Assembly (NCBI GenBank): GCA_934755305.1
Contig: CAKVLD010000004.1
Coordinates: 85,462-149,461, forward strand
Direction: 5' to 3'
DNA length: 64,000 bases
From: an uncultured Clostridium sp.
GTDB taxonomy: Bacteria > Bacillota > Clostridia > Clostridiales > Clostridiaceae
The position numbers were made by a program, and so were the translations under genes. The notes beneath the pieces are model-generated. The model worked only from the letters and a program-made list of their open reading frames with translations, was not told the origin of the DNA and ran no database searches. Below are positions 8,211 to 18,200 of the stretch, in pieces. Positions within the stretch are counted from its first letter, which is position 1, and each line of letters begins with the position of its first letter.

Positions 8211-9032
8211 ATGAAGAATAAAATAGTTAAGAAATTAGTAATGTTATCTATGATAGGAGCTGTGTCCGTTTCTTTAATAGCATGTGGAAATAAATCAGAG
8301 AATAAGGATGGAGTAGAAGCAATTAAAGAAAATGGAAAGGTAGTAGTAGGATTATCTGCAGATTATGCACCCTATGAATTTCATGCAGTAGTTAACGGAA
8401 AAGATGAAACAGTAGGTTTTGATGTAGAGCTTGCAAAAGAGGTAGCAAAAGATCTTGATGTAGAATTAGAAATAAAAGAAATGGAATTTGATGCTTTAAT
8501 TGGGGCATTACAAGCAGGTCAAATAGATATGATTATATCTGGAATGAATCCAGATGAAGAAAGAAAAAAACAAATAGATTTTTCTGAAATATACTATGAA
8601 TCTAAACATGGAGTATTAGTAAGTAAAGATGAGACTGAAAAATATAAGAAAGTTGAAGATTTAAATGGTAAGAAGATAGGAGCACAATTAGGTTCAACAC
8701 AACAAAAGATAGTTGAAAGTGAAATAAAAGCAGATAGCACTACTTTATTACCAAATGTAAATAATTTGGTTTTAGAATTAAAGAGCAAAAAAGTTGATGC
8801 TGTAGTTACAGAGGAACCAGTTGCAAAAATGGCTATGAAGTCAAATCCTGAATTAGCTTTATCTGATATAAAGTTTGAAGCAGAAGGTGGCGGAAATGCA
8901 GTTGGAGTTAAGAAGAATTCTGGAAAGTTAGTAGAACAAATAAATAGTACAATAAAAAGATTACAAGATTCAGGCGAACTAGATAAATTTATTATGGATG
9001 CTAATGATTTGGCAGCTCAAAATCAACAATAA
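8211..9032 (+). CDS. Polar amino-acid ABC transporter, substrate-binding lipoprotein
   Basis: A 273-residue extracellular solute receptor. The signal peptide (MKNKIVKKLVMLSMIGAVS) ends in the lipobox LIAC, so the mature protein should be lipid-anchored at Cys25. The remainder is a type 3 solute-binding domain: GLSADYAPYEF, GFDVELAKEVA, FDALIGALQAGQIDMIISGM and KIGAQLGSTQQ are family hallmarks. It is the first gene of a three-gene transporter operon with its own promoter. The amino acid cannot be deduced; related clostridial receptors bind arginine, glutamine, cystine or histidine. Confidence 0.93.
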   Translation: MKNKIVKKLVMLSMIGAVSVSLIACGNKSENKDGVEAIKENGKVVVGLSADYAPYEFHAVVNGKDETVGFDVELAKEVAKDLDVELEIKEMEFDALIGALQAGQIDMIISGMNPDEERKKQIDFSEIYYESKHGVLVSKDETEKYKKVEDLNGKKIGAQLGSTQQKIVESEIKADSTTLLPNVNNLVLELKSKKVDAVVTEEPVAKMAMKSNPELALSDIKFEAEGGGNAVGVKKNSGKLVEQINSTIKRLQDSGELDKFIMDANDLAAQNQQ

Positions 9033-9073
9033 GAATTAGATAATAGGGTTTTGATGAAGGGAGAGAAAAGGAC

Positions 9074-9754
9074 TTGTTTACATTTAGCTTTTTAGGTGAT
9101 TATCTACCAAAGTTTTTAGAAGGGGTAGGAGTTACTTTAGGTATATCATTAATTACAGTATTTTTAGGAACGTTATTAGGTTCGTTACTATTTTTTATGA
9201 AGAGCTCAGACCTTTCTATATTAAAGATTAAACCATTTAAAGTGATAGCGACAGTTTATATAGAAGTAATAAGGGGAACCCCAATGTTATTACAAATACT
9301 TATGGTTTATTCAGGTACAAAGCTTATTTTTGGAATAGATGTAACAGCTTTTTCAGCAGCTATAATAGCTATTGCTCTAAATTCATCAGCATATGTATCA
9401 GAAATAATTAGGGCTGGTATTGAAGGAATAGATATAGGTCAAAGTGAAGCAGCAAGAAGTTTAGGAATGTCGAAGGCTATGACTATGAGATTAATAGTGG
9501 TTCCTCAAGCTATAAGAAATATATTACCTGCTATAGGAAATGAATTTGTTGCTGTAATAAAAGAATCATCTATGGCTTCTGTTCTAGGAGTTGGAGAGCT
9601 TATGTTTTCAGCTAAGATAGTACAAGGAGCTACATATTTATCTTTGGAACCTTTAATGGTAGCGGCAGTATTTTATTTTATATTAACTTTTTCATTAGGA
9701 AGGTTAATGGGATATCTTGAAAGGAGAATGAAAGCAAGTGATTCACGTAAATAA
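9074..9754 (+). CDS. Polar amino-acid ABC transporter, permease
   Basis: A 226-residue inner-membrane permease of the HisM/GlnP type. Hydrophobic segments begin at once (GVTLGISLITVFLG); the EVIRGTPMLLQILMVY stretch and the EAA-type loop EAARSLGMSKAMTMRLIVVPQAIRNILP, which docks to the ATPase, are clear. Start is TTG with AAAGG just upstream; no ATG lies nearby in frame. The 3' end overlaps the ATPase gene by 17 bases, so translation is probably coupled. Probably works as a homodimer, as is usual for transporters with one permease gene. Confidence 0.93.
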   Translation: MFTFSFLGDYLPKFLEGVGVTLGISLITVFLGTLLGSLLFFMKSSDLSILKIKPFKVIATVYIEVIRGTPMLLQILMVYSGTKLIFGIDVTAFSAAIIAIALNSSAYVSEIIRAGIEGIDIGQSEAARSLGMSKAMTMRLIVVPQAIRNILPAIGNEFVAVIKESSMASVLGVGELMFSAKIVQGATYLSLEPLMVAAVFYFILTFSLGRLMGYLERRMKASDSRK

Positions 9755-10460
9755 TTTATATAAGAGTTATGGCAATAATGAAGTACTTAAGGGGATTAAT
9801 GAAGATATAAAAAAAGGTGAAGTTGTAGTTGTAATTGGTCCTTCAGGGTCAGGAAAATCTACTTTTTTAAGATGTATTAACCTTTTGGAAGTTCCAACTA
9901 GTGGGAATATAGTTTTTGAAGATAAAGATATTACAGATAAAAAGGTTGATATAAATAAAGTAAGAGAAAAGATGGGAATGGTATTTCAAACTTTTAATCT
10001 TTTCCCTCATAAAAGTGTTATAGATAATATAATTATTGCACCAATAAAGGTTAAGAAAATTCCGAAGGACAAGGCTTTAGATAAGGCATATGAGTTATTA
10101 GAAATGGTAGGATTAAAGGATAAAGCAGAGGCTTATCCAAATTCTTTATCAGGAGGTCAAAAGCAAAGAATAGCTATTGCTAGAGCTTTAGCTATGGAAC
10201 CAGATGTAATGTTATTTGATGAACCAACTTCTGCTTTAGATCCTGAAATGGTAGGAGAAGTATTGAACGTAATGAAGGGATTGGCTAAAAAAGGTATGAC
10301 AATGGTTGTTGTAACTCATGAAATGGGATTTGCCAGAGAAGTTGGAGATAGAATATTGTTTATGGATAATGGAAAAATTTTAGAAGAAGGTACTCCGGAA
10401 GAAATCTTTAATAATCCTAAAAATCCAAGAACGATAGACTTTTTGTCAAAGGTACTTTAG
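9738..10460 (+). CDS. Polar amino-acid ABC transporter, ATP-binding protein
   Basis: A 240-residue GlnQ-type ATPase. Walker A GPSGSGKST lies near residue 33, the Q-loop is in VFQTFNLFPH, signature LSGGQKQRIAIARAL near 138, Walker B VMLFDEPTSALDPE near 158, and the switch histidine is in VVTHEMGFARE. GTG start with GGAG about 10 bases upstream, inside the permease gene. It ends the operon and a hairpin terminator follows within about 60 bases. Length and all motifs are standard for the polar amino-acid family. Confidence 0.95.
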   Translation: MIHVNNLYKSYGNNEVLKGINEDIKKGEVVVVIGPSGSGKSTFLRCINLLEVPTSGNIVFEDKDITDKKVDINKVREKMGMVFQTFNLFPHKSVIDNIIIAPIKVKKIPKDKALDKAYELLEMVGLKDKAEAYPNSLSGGQKQRIAIARALAMEPDVMLFDEPTSALDPEMVGEVLNVMKGLAKKGMTMVVVTHEMGFAREVGDRILFMDNGKILEEGTPEEIFNNPKNPRTIDFLSKVL

Positions 10461-10518
10461 AACTTAGATATCTCCAAAAATGCTTATTAAAGCATGATAA
10501 AAGTTAATATGAATAAAT

Positions 10519-10568
10519 TAATAGCTCCATAAAGCCAATAAATAAATGCTTTATGGGGCTATTATTTT
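10519..10568 (+). terminator. Rho-independent terminator of the transporter operon
   Basis: ATAGCTCCATAAAGC pairs with GCTTTATGGGGCTAT around a short loop (one bulged base) and is followed by TATTTTAG. It may also serve the convergent minus-strand gene. Confidence 0.75.
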
Positions 10569-10613
10569 AGATTATTATATGATGTTTGGAGAATGTATAT
10601 GTTAGGTAGTACG

Positions 10614-11198
10614 CTAACTAAGTATATTACTAATTATAGAAAAAAACATAACACAACCTATTGTTATAAGAATAAATAAAATAGCTACAATTATGGCAGG
10701 AACTAGAGTTACACCACCAGTTGCATGAATTTTTTCAAGAAACATTTCATTAGGTGTAAGTCTATTAGTTTTAATTGTTTCTATTTTTTTCTTTGCAAAT
10801 CTCATATATAGTTGGTTACCGAATAATCCACTACAGATATTAATTGCTATAGTAATTATGGATGATAATGAACTAGACTCTAGGTTATTAAAAAGTATAT
10901 TTACAACAAATATAATAGCAGCAGCTAAATACATTTTTCTATACCAAAACCACCAAGGAGATATTAGAAAAGCAGGCCAGTTCCATGATTTAAAGTTTTG
11001 ATCTCTTTTAAACATATACCATTTTTCAAGATAATAATTAGTATTTTTATCACCAATAAATTCTTGAATTTCAATATTAGATATAGATTCTTTTGTATCA
11101 AATAATGTTTCATCATTTCTATTAATATTAGTAGGACAAGACGGATTGGTACAAATATTATTTTCATTTAATTCTTTTCCGCAATAGGGACAAAACAT
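10614..11198 (-). CDS. Zinc-ribbon DUF2628 membrane protein
   Basis: A 194-residue protein. An N-terminal zinc ribbon (CPYC at residues 3-6, then CTNPSC at 16-21) is followed by a polar linker and a membrane region containing SWNWPAFLISPWWFWYRKMY, the hallmark of DUF2628. Further hydrophobic segments follow near residues 95-125 and 165-190. AGGAGGAT stands about 6 bases before the ATG. DUF2628 proteins are small bacterial membrane proteins of unknown role; the ribbon suggests a cytoplasmic metal-binding head. It is monocistronic and converges on the transporter operon. Confidence 0.85.
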   Translation of the reverse strand: MFCPYCGKELNENNICTNPSCPTNINRNDETLFDTKESISNIEIQEFIGDKNTNYYLEKWYMFKRDQNFKSWNWPAFLISPWWFWYRKMYLAAAIIFVVNILFNNLESSSLSSIITIAINICSGLFGNQLYMRFAKKKIETIKTNRLTPNEMFLEKIHATGGVTLVPAIIVAILFILITIGCVMFFSIISNILS

Positions 11199-11380
11199 AA
11201 AATATCCTCCTAAAAATTAGTAAATATAAATATGTAATATAATTATATATACTCATGTTTTATGTTTTTTATTCGGAAAGGGAATGGTATATAATTGTTA
11301 TGGGAAAATAAGTTTGATAAAATAATGTATGAATAGAAAATAGGACCATTATAAGTGTAAAAGAGAAGGAGCGTATATAG

Positions 11381-12676
11381 ATGGAAAAGCAATTAGCATT
11401 AGAATTATTAGATTTTATAAATCAAAGTCCAACTGCTTATCATGGAGCACATATTGTAAAAGCAATGTTAGATGAAGAAGGATATAAAGAAATTAAGGAA
11501 ACTGAAAAGTGGAACTTAACTAAAGGTGGAAAGTACTATGTGATGAAAAATGAATCTGCTGTAATTGCCTTTGAAGTAGGTCAAGGAGAACTTGAAGAGG
11601 ATGGATTTAGATTAATAGGAGCTCATACAGATTCTCCAACATTTAAGATAAAGCCAGCAGCTGAAATAAAATGTGAAAATACATATGTTAAATTAAATAC
11701 TGAAGTATATGGTGGACCTATAATAAGTACATGGTTTGATAGACCATTATCTTTAGCTGGAAAAGTAGTTTTAAAAGGTGAATCACCATTAAAGCCAGAA
11801 GTTAGATTAGTTGATATGGAAAGACCATTACTAATAATACCTAATATTGCAATTCATATGAATAGAGAGGTAAATAGCGGTTATAAATACAATGCTCAAA
11901 AGGATACTTTACCTTTACTAGGTTTTATTAATGATAAGTTTGAAAAGGATGGTTACCTTTTAACTTTAATTAGTGAAAAATTAGGAGTAGATAAAGATAG
12001 AATCTTAGATTTTGATCTATTCTTATATGAATATGAAAAAGGATGCATCTTTGGATTAGAAGATGAATTTATATCAGCAGGTAGATTAGATGACCTTTGG
12101 ATGGTATTTTGTGGAGTTAAAGCTTTATTAAATAGTAAAGAAAGTAAATCTACAAAGGTTATGATTGCTATTGATAATGAAGAAATAGGAAGTTTAACAG
12201 CTCAAGGGGCACGTTCTTCTTTAGTTAAAACTACCTTAGAAAGAATTGCTTTAGCACTTGGAAAGGATAAAGAAGATTTCTTTAGAACTTTATCTAATTC
12301 AGTTATGATTTCTTCAGATTTAGCACATGCTATTCATCCAAATCAACCAGAAAAATGTGATCCAACTACTAAGCCAGTACTTGGTGGAGGCCCTGTTATA
12401 AAGATGGCTGCTTCAGGAAGTTATTCAACTGATAGTTATGCATCAGCAGTATTCCAAAGTGTATGTGAAGAAGCTAATGTTCCATGCCAAAAGTTTGTTA
12501 ATAGATCTGACTTAAGAGGTGGCACAACAATAGGACCAATGTCAGCAGCTGATTTAGCTATTCCTGTAATAGATATGGGAGCACCACTTATAGGTATGCA
12601 CTCAGTAAGAGAATTAGCAGCAGTTAAAGATAATTACTATACAACAGAAGCATTTACTAAATTCTATAACCTTTAG
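11381..12676 (+). CDS. apeB: M18 family aminopeptidase
   Basis: A 431-residue cytoplasmic zinc aminopeptidase, the usual length for bacterial M18 enzymes. Metal and active-site motifs are intact: GAHTDSPTFK near residues 80-90, SAGRLDDLWM near 230, DNEEIGS near 266, and a late GMHSVRE. M18 enzymes form large multimeric particles that remove N-terminal residues, often acidic or hydrophobic ones, from peptides. GAAGGAG precedes the ATG at good spacing. The TAG stop lies within the left end of repeat copy B1. The symbol follows common usage for clostridial homologues and is less certain than the family. Confidence 0.93.
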   Translation: MEKQLALELLDFINQSPTAYHGAHIVKAMLDEEGYKEIKETEKWNLTKGGKYYVMKNESAVIAFEVGQGELEEDGFRLIGAHTDSPTFKIKPAAEIKCENTYVKLNTEVYGGPIISTWFDRPLSLAGKVVLKGESPLKPEVRLVDMERPLLIIPNIAIHMNREVNSGYKYNAQKDTLPLLGFINDKFEKDGYLLTLISEKLGVDKDRILDFDLFLYEYEKGCIFGLEDEFISAGRLDDLWMVFCGVKALLNSKESKSTKVMIAIDNEEIGSLTAQGARSSLVKTTLERIALALGKDKEDFFRTLSNSVMISSDLAHAIHPNQPEKCDPTTKPVLGGGPVIKMAASGSYSTDSYASAVFQSVCEEANVPCQKFVNRSDLRGGTTIGPMSAADLAIPVIDMGAPLIGMHSVRELAAVKDNYYTTEAFTKFYNL

Positions 12677-12915
12677 ATGTTATGATAACTCAAAAAATAT
12701 TCCTATATTTGTTCCACTGAGACTGATTTGACTGCAGGGAGAATTTCTATCTTCAGAAAAATTAGTATGACGGAATGAAGGAACTCGCACAAGGCTCAAA
12801 CAACCTTCATTCAAGTCGTCCTACTAAATTTTTCTGAAGATGAAATACTAAACCCTTTGTCAAAATGCTCAGTTCCACAAATATAGGAATATTTTTTTGT
12901 AATATAACAACCTAA
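12672..12915 (+). repeat. Palindromic 3'-UTR element, full-length copy B1
   Basis: A copy of about 244 bp. Left end TTTAGATGTTATGATAAC (12672-12689) contains the aminopeptidase stop codon. Outer arms 12692-12712 and 12877-12897 are perfectly complementary over 21 bp. The apical stem GAATGAAGG/CCTTCATTC differs from copy A1 on both sides yet still pairs, and the 19-nt loop is identical to A1. The right end is a divergent form of the ACATAACACTAA motif. Confidence 0.85.
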
Positions 12916-12954
12916 TGTTATAAAGATATATAAAAACTTAGTAATTATGAAGAA

Positions 12955-13134
12955 AAGAATATAGTTTAAAGTAGAGATGTACTAAGAAAATTTGCAAACT
13001 CGCATAAGGCTCAAACAAAGCAAATTTTAAAGCGTCCCACTAAAGTTTCCCAAAGATGAAATACTGAACTCTTTGCAAAAATGCTGCACTTCACCAAATC
13101 CCATACTAATTTTGTGTGTTATATAAACATTAAA
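12955..13134 (+). repeat. Palindromic element, 5'-truncated copy B2
   Basis: It has the loop (CTCGCATAAGGCTCAAACA, 12999-13017), a remodelled apical stem TTTGC/GCAAA and the whole 3' side up to a right end near 13134, but no left end and no partner for its outer 3' arm. Together with B1 it fills the 484-bp spacer before the toxin pseudogene. The left limit is approximate. Confidence 0.7.
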
Positions 13135-13160
13135 GTTAAAAATAAGGTAAGAATTATATT

Positions 13161-14643
13161 ATGATGATGTTTATTACGAATTCTATTGTTATAGAAGTTG
13201 TGCAAGCATCAACTTTAATTAATGTTAGCAAGGTAACTAGAGATGAAGTAAAGGACTCTTTTAAAGCACTATATTATGACGGTGAACTCACGGAACAGTC
13301 AAATCTAAAAGAATTAAATGAGGATTTAGAAAAAGAAGAATTCGAAGTAGATTTAGAAATACATAAAGATAATAATGTAGAGTCTAATTTACAAGAAAGT
13401 AATGATGAAAAAAGTAATGAAGCAGAAGCTACTGAAAAGATAGAAGATTCAACTTCTGAAAAAGTTACTGAATCTGAAGTAATTATTGAAAATGAAATTC
13501 AAGATACAAATGTATCTGAAAAAGATAAAGAAGTAGTAGAAGATAATTCAGAAGAAATTTCATCTGAAGAAATTAAGAATTATGATATTTTAGATGTAGC
13601 CGTAGTAGGACTTTTAGATAATGGAAATACTGACTTAAGCTATGACAATATAAAAAGTACTTATGATAAGATTCCAGAAGGAACAGGAATTTGGATTTTA
13701 GAAAAAGATAGAGAAATTATAGTAAAAATAATTAACAGCTTTGCAAATAAGGAATATTATGTGGATTTAAATGGCTTCTTACAAAGTAGGGAAGTTATTA
13801 AGAATTGTGGGTCAAGCATATATTCAGAAACTATAGACAAGCTTATAGCTAGTGATAAGGTTTTAATTGTTGGTAGAAGTAATGGATGGAATGAATATGA
13901 TAGCAAAGAGCAAAAAGTAGTTCGTTGATACAGTAAAAGATGATGGTTACATATTATTAAGTGAAGAAGCTATAAAAGCAGAAGCAAATTCTTATCATGT
14001 ATTTTCAAATAAGAATAATTCAATAATTAATAGTTCAAGTGCATCTAATAATACAGGAAGTAGTAGTTCTAATACACAAATAGAGAATGTAGATAAAACT
14101 AAATTAACAAAGGAAATTTTATCAATCGCAATTGGATTTATACCAATAGGTCCTGCTAAAGATTTTATAGACTTAATATTAGGTAAGGATATATTAACAG
14201 GAGAAGAAGTTAGTAGAGGTATATTACTTGCATGTTTAATAATTCCTGGTGGGGTAGATTCAGTTCTTAAAAGCGGTGTCAAAAATGCAGATGAAGCTGT
14301 TAAGATATTAGAGAAATGTACTGATGTTGATAAGAAGGTTGTTGAGAATTTAGTTAAAGAGGGATTATCTAATAATATACTTAAAGAAGTAAGCGAATTA
14401 GGAACTAATAAAATACATCATATACTTCAAGATAAACATCTTTGGGGGAATGTTGTAAGTGATGCTAACGATTGGGGCCAAGTTTCAAAAGTAATATCTA
14501 AAGTTATGCAAGAAGGTATTGAACAGCCTTATAAAAGTGTATTTTCTAAAACATTAGAAGTAAATGGTCATGTTGTTGAGGTGACATATGCAAAATTATC
14601 AGATGGAACAATAAAGATATCAGATGCATGGGTAAGATCATAA
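13161..14643 (+). pseudogene. Polymorphic toxin with pretoxin-TG and type 35-like toxin domains, frameshifted
   Basis: Two frames make one product. The first (13161-13928) encodes a short hydrophobic start ending VVQA-STLI, a very acidic linker (about residues 40-145) and a globular part, then meets TGA at 13926. Reading continues one frame later (FVDTVKDDGYILLSEE) to TAA at 14641, with a serine/asparagine-rich linker, a pretoxin-TG-like segment (FIPIGPAKDFIDLILGKD, ILTGEEVSR) and a C-terminal KIHHILQDKHLWG...KISDAWV domain resembling polymorphic toxin type 35. One extra base near 13915-13925 explains the shift. The signal peptide is abnormally short, lacks basic residues and starts just after repeat B2. 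Sequencing error or +1 frameshifting are alternatives. Confidence 0.75.
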
Positions 14644-14661
14644 CAAGAAGTGAGGTTATTT

Positions 14662-15096
14662 ATGAAGGAAGAATTAAAAAAATTAATAATTTTAGGGAAA
14701 ATAAAGGAGGCAAAGGATATTTTTAAAATAATAGACTATTATGAAGCAAGGGATGTTATTTTATCTATAGGATATGAAACAGAAAGTATAATAATATATA
14801 GTTTTGTATGTAGTATGCTAAATGAAGGAGAGAGTGCTAAGTTACACTACTTGGCATCGGAAATTTTAGTTAATCCTTTATGCTTTTTATCTGGAGCATA
14901 CAATGCAGCTTTGTATCATGCACGTCGTGCAGTGGAATTAGAGCCAGATGACATTAGTTTTAAAGAATATTTATTGTTATTTTATAATATTCCTGAAAAA
15001 TTAATTGATAAAGAAGAAGCAATTGAAATTTCAAGAGAAGTAATTAAAAAAAATCAAAATAGCAAGGTTGCACTGGAAATATTAAATCAAAGATGA
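14662..15096 (+). CDS. Probable immunity protein of the adjacent polymorphic toxin
   Basis: A 144-residue soluble, helix-rich protein (pairs such as YHARRAVELEPDD suggest TPR-like helices) 18 bases downstream of the toxin stop. ATG at 14662 has GTGAGG six bases upstream; an in-frame GTG at 14650 is that same site. No family is recognised with confidence; the immunity role is inferred from gene order and size. After the TGA the same frame stays open for 20 more codons (SKNYSEDEIREKVRDVVKN) to a TAG lying directly on a terminator, so the protein may have lost its last 21 residues to a nonsense mutation. Confidence 0.7.
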   Translation: MKEELKKLIILGKIKEAKDIFKIIDYYEARDVILSIGYETESIIIYSFVCSMLNEGESAKLHYLASEILVNPLCFLSGAYNAALYHARRAVELEPDDISFKEYLLLFYNIPEKLIDKEEAIEISREVIKKNQNSKVALEILNQR

Positions 15097-15157
15097 GGTA
15101 GTAAAAATTATAGTGAAGATGAAATTAGAGAAAAAGTGAGAGATGTAGTTAAAAATT

Positions 15158-15189
15158 AGACATTACATAGAAGTAGTGTCTTTTTTTAT
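15158..15189 (+). terminator. Rho-independent terminator after the toxin/immunity locus
   Basis: AGACATTAC pairs with GTAGTGTCT (one G-T pair) around a short loop and is followed by seven T. It begins at the TAG that ends the open extension of the immunity frame. Confidence 0.75.
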
Positions 15190-15288
15190 TTTTATACTAA
15201 ATGTAATTAAGTTAGAGGAACTTTTTATACTTTTTATTATTTTGGGGAAAGATAACCATATAATAATCAAGCTAGGGAGTGAATAGCA

Positions 15289-18200
15289 TTGAATAAAAAG
15301 GAAACTTCTAATTGTAGAAAACACGTATTAAATGAGTTAAAGGCAGCTTTTTCTTTAATAAAGGAAAACTATAAATATATAAAGTATGCAGAAAATGAAA
15401 GAGAAGAAATACTAGGGGCTGGAGAGTGGCTTCTTGATAATATTTATTTAATAGAAAAAGAATATAAAAGTATAAAAGAAAATATGCCAAGAGAATACTT
15501 TGATAATCTTAATAAAATAAATGAAGAAGATGAAAATCCTAGAGTTTTAGAATATGCAAAAGAATATATAAATAGAAAAGAAGGGGAAATTACTCAAGAT
15601 GAAGTAATAAATTTTTTAAATAACAAAAAAACTATTTTTACTATTGCAGAATTATGGGCTTTTCCACTTATGCTAAAGATTGCAATAATATTAAATATTG
15701 CAGGTATTACAAGTCAATTAGTAGCTTTTCAAGAAGAGAGAATTAAAGGAAAGATTATTGCTTATAGAATTATTGATAATAAAGAAGATGCAAAGAATAT
15801 TCTAAAAGATATAAATTCAGAAGTAAAAAGTTCAAGTATATTTTGGGATACATTAAAAAGAACTTTAAGGGATAACTCTATTGAAGATGCAAAATTATGG
15901 GATTTTATATCATTACAAGATGAAGATAATTCTATAAGAAATAGTTTTATTGAAGGTAATTTAGAACAAAATATCAGTATATACATAAGTGCTTTAAGAA
16001 AAATAGAAGATATAGAGTGGAGAGAGGTTTTTAACCAAACATCATATATAGAAAAACAATTACTAAAAGATCCAGATCATATTTATGAACTTATGGATTT
16101 TGATACAAAAGATTACTATAGACATAAGGTGGAAGAGTTATCTAGAAAGTTTAAAGTGGAAGAGAATGCACTGATAGATGAAGTATTAGAGCTTTCAGAG
16201 ACAGCTAAGGTTGATAATAAAGATGAATATAAAACTCATGTTGGATATTACTTAATGGATGAGGGAGTATATGAGTTAAAGAAAAGGCTAAATAGTAAAG
16301 CTAAAGTTAGAGTAACTATGAAAGAAAGTTTATTTGTAGTTTTAAATATTTTAATAACATTAGTGATTACAGGAACTGTATTAGCTTTATCTTATAACTT
16401 AGGTTCAGATTTTACTACTAAAGAGTTTATTATTTCAGCTTTAGTAACTATAATTCCTGCAAGTGAAATAACAGTAGCTTTTATAAATTGGTCTGTTAGC
16501 AAGGTTGTGCCTATAAGATTTATGCCAAAGATGAACTTTTTAGATAATATACCAGATACATTCAAAACAATAGTTGTTATTCCAGCTATGTTAACTTCTC
16601 CAAAGAGAACAGCAGAGCTTATAAGTCAATTAGAGGTAATATATCATGCAAACAAAGATAAAAATATATATTTTGCTTTACTTGGTGATTTTCCAGATTA
16701 TAAGGAAGAAGTAGGTCCAGGGGATAAATCTATTATAAATACCGGACTTAAAGAGATTAAAAGATTAAATGATAAATATTTTAAAGATGATGAACATTTC
16801 TTCTTATTGAATAGGGATAGGGTATTTAATAAAAGTGAAGGTGTATTTATGGGAAGGGAGCGAAAGCGAGGAAAGTTATTAGAGTTTATGGCTTTTTTAA
16901 AAGGTGATAAGAATCATACATATACAACTATAAGTGGAGATATTTCTAAACTTAAAGAAATGAAATTTTTAATAACATTAGATGCAGATACTTTTATGCC
17001 AAAGGATTCTGCAAAGGAGTTAATTGGCACAATGGCCCATGTTTTAAATACTGCAAAGTTAGAAGATAATAGAGTTAAACATGGTTATGGCATAATTCAG
17101 CCTAAGGTTAGTATAAGTTTAGAAAGTAAAAATAGTAGTGCATTTTCAAGAATATTTGCTGGAGATAGTGGTGTAGATGGATATTCTGTAGCTTATTCTG
17201 ATACTTATGAAGACTTATTTGCAGAAGGTAGTTTTGTAGGAAAAGGGATAATTGATATAGATGCTTTCTATAATATTTTAAAAGATGAAATACCAGAGAA
17301 TAAAGTATTAAGCCACGATCTTTTGGAAGGTGCATATGTAAGGTGTGGGTTGGTTAATGACATAGAATTTATAGATAACTATCCATCGTCTTATGGAGCT
17401 AGTACAAAAAGATTACATAGATGGGTAAGAGGAGATTGGCAGCTTTTAAGATGGCTATTTTCGCCCAAAATATCATTATTATCAAAGTGGAAGATATTCG
17501 ATAACTTAAGGCGAAGTTTATTAGCACAGAATTTGTTATTGGCTGTATTACTTAATTTAACTGTATTAGAAGGGGAAGAGCAGATAGTAATGCTATGCTT
17601 TTTAGGTGCTATTATTCCTTTAGTATTTACAGTTACAGATTTTGTAGTTACACCTAAAAACACTATTATAGGAACATTTAAAAGTTTGAGGCAATGCATA
17701 CTTATTATAAGTTTTATACCTTATCAAGCTTATGTAATGACTGATGCGATAATTAGAAGCCTTTATAGAATGTTTGTTTCAAAAAAGAAGTTATTAGAGT
17801 GGCAAACAGCAGAAGATGTTGAGAAGAATATTAATAACTCAAAAGTATCCTATGTAAAGAGAATGTGGTTTTCAATTCTTATGGGAGTAACAGTGATTTT
17901 TATATCTTTAAATTCAAGGGCTGTTATAAAGGTTACTAATATTCCAATAGGCTGTATATGGTTAATTAGTCCATATATTGCATATTACATAAGTATATCT
18001 GACTCGAAAAATAAATATGAACTTTCCTTAGAGGATAAAGAACTTTTAAGGGATAATTCAAGGAGGATATGGGCATATTATGAGGATTTTGTTAATGATG
18101 AGAATAATTATTTAGCTCCAGATAATTATCAAGAAAATCCTTATAAAGGAGTAGCCTATAGAACTTCACCAACTAATATTGGAATGGGACTTATAAGTAA

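Noticed and set aside
13920..13929. Programmed +1 frameshift as in the RF2 gene
   Set aside because: The site GTT CGT TGA lacks the CTT TGA slip codon and the upstream Shine-Dalgarno-like spacer of RF2; a mutation is the simpler reading, so it is only mentioned as an alternative.
13995..14282. Minus-strand open frame of 95 codons opposite the toxin gene
   Set aside because: It lies antisense to the pretoxin-TG coding region, has no ribosome binding site, and its composition fits the shadow of the plus-strand frame.
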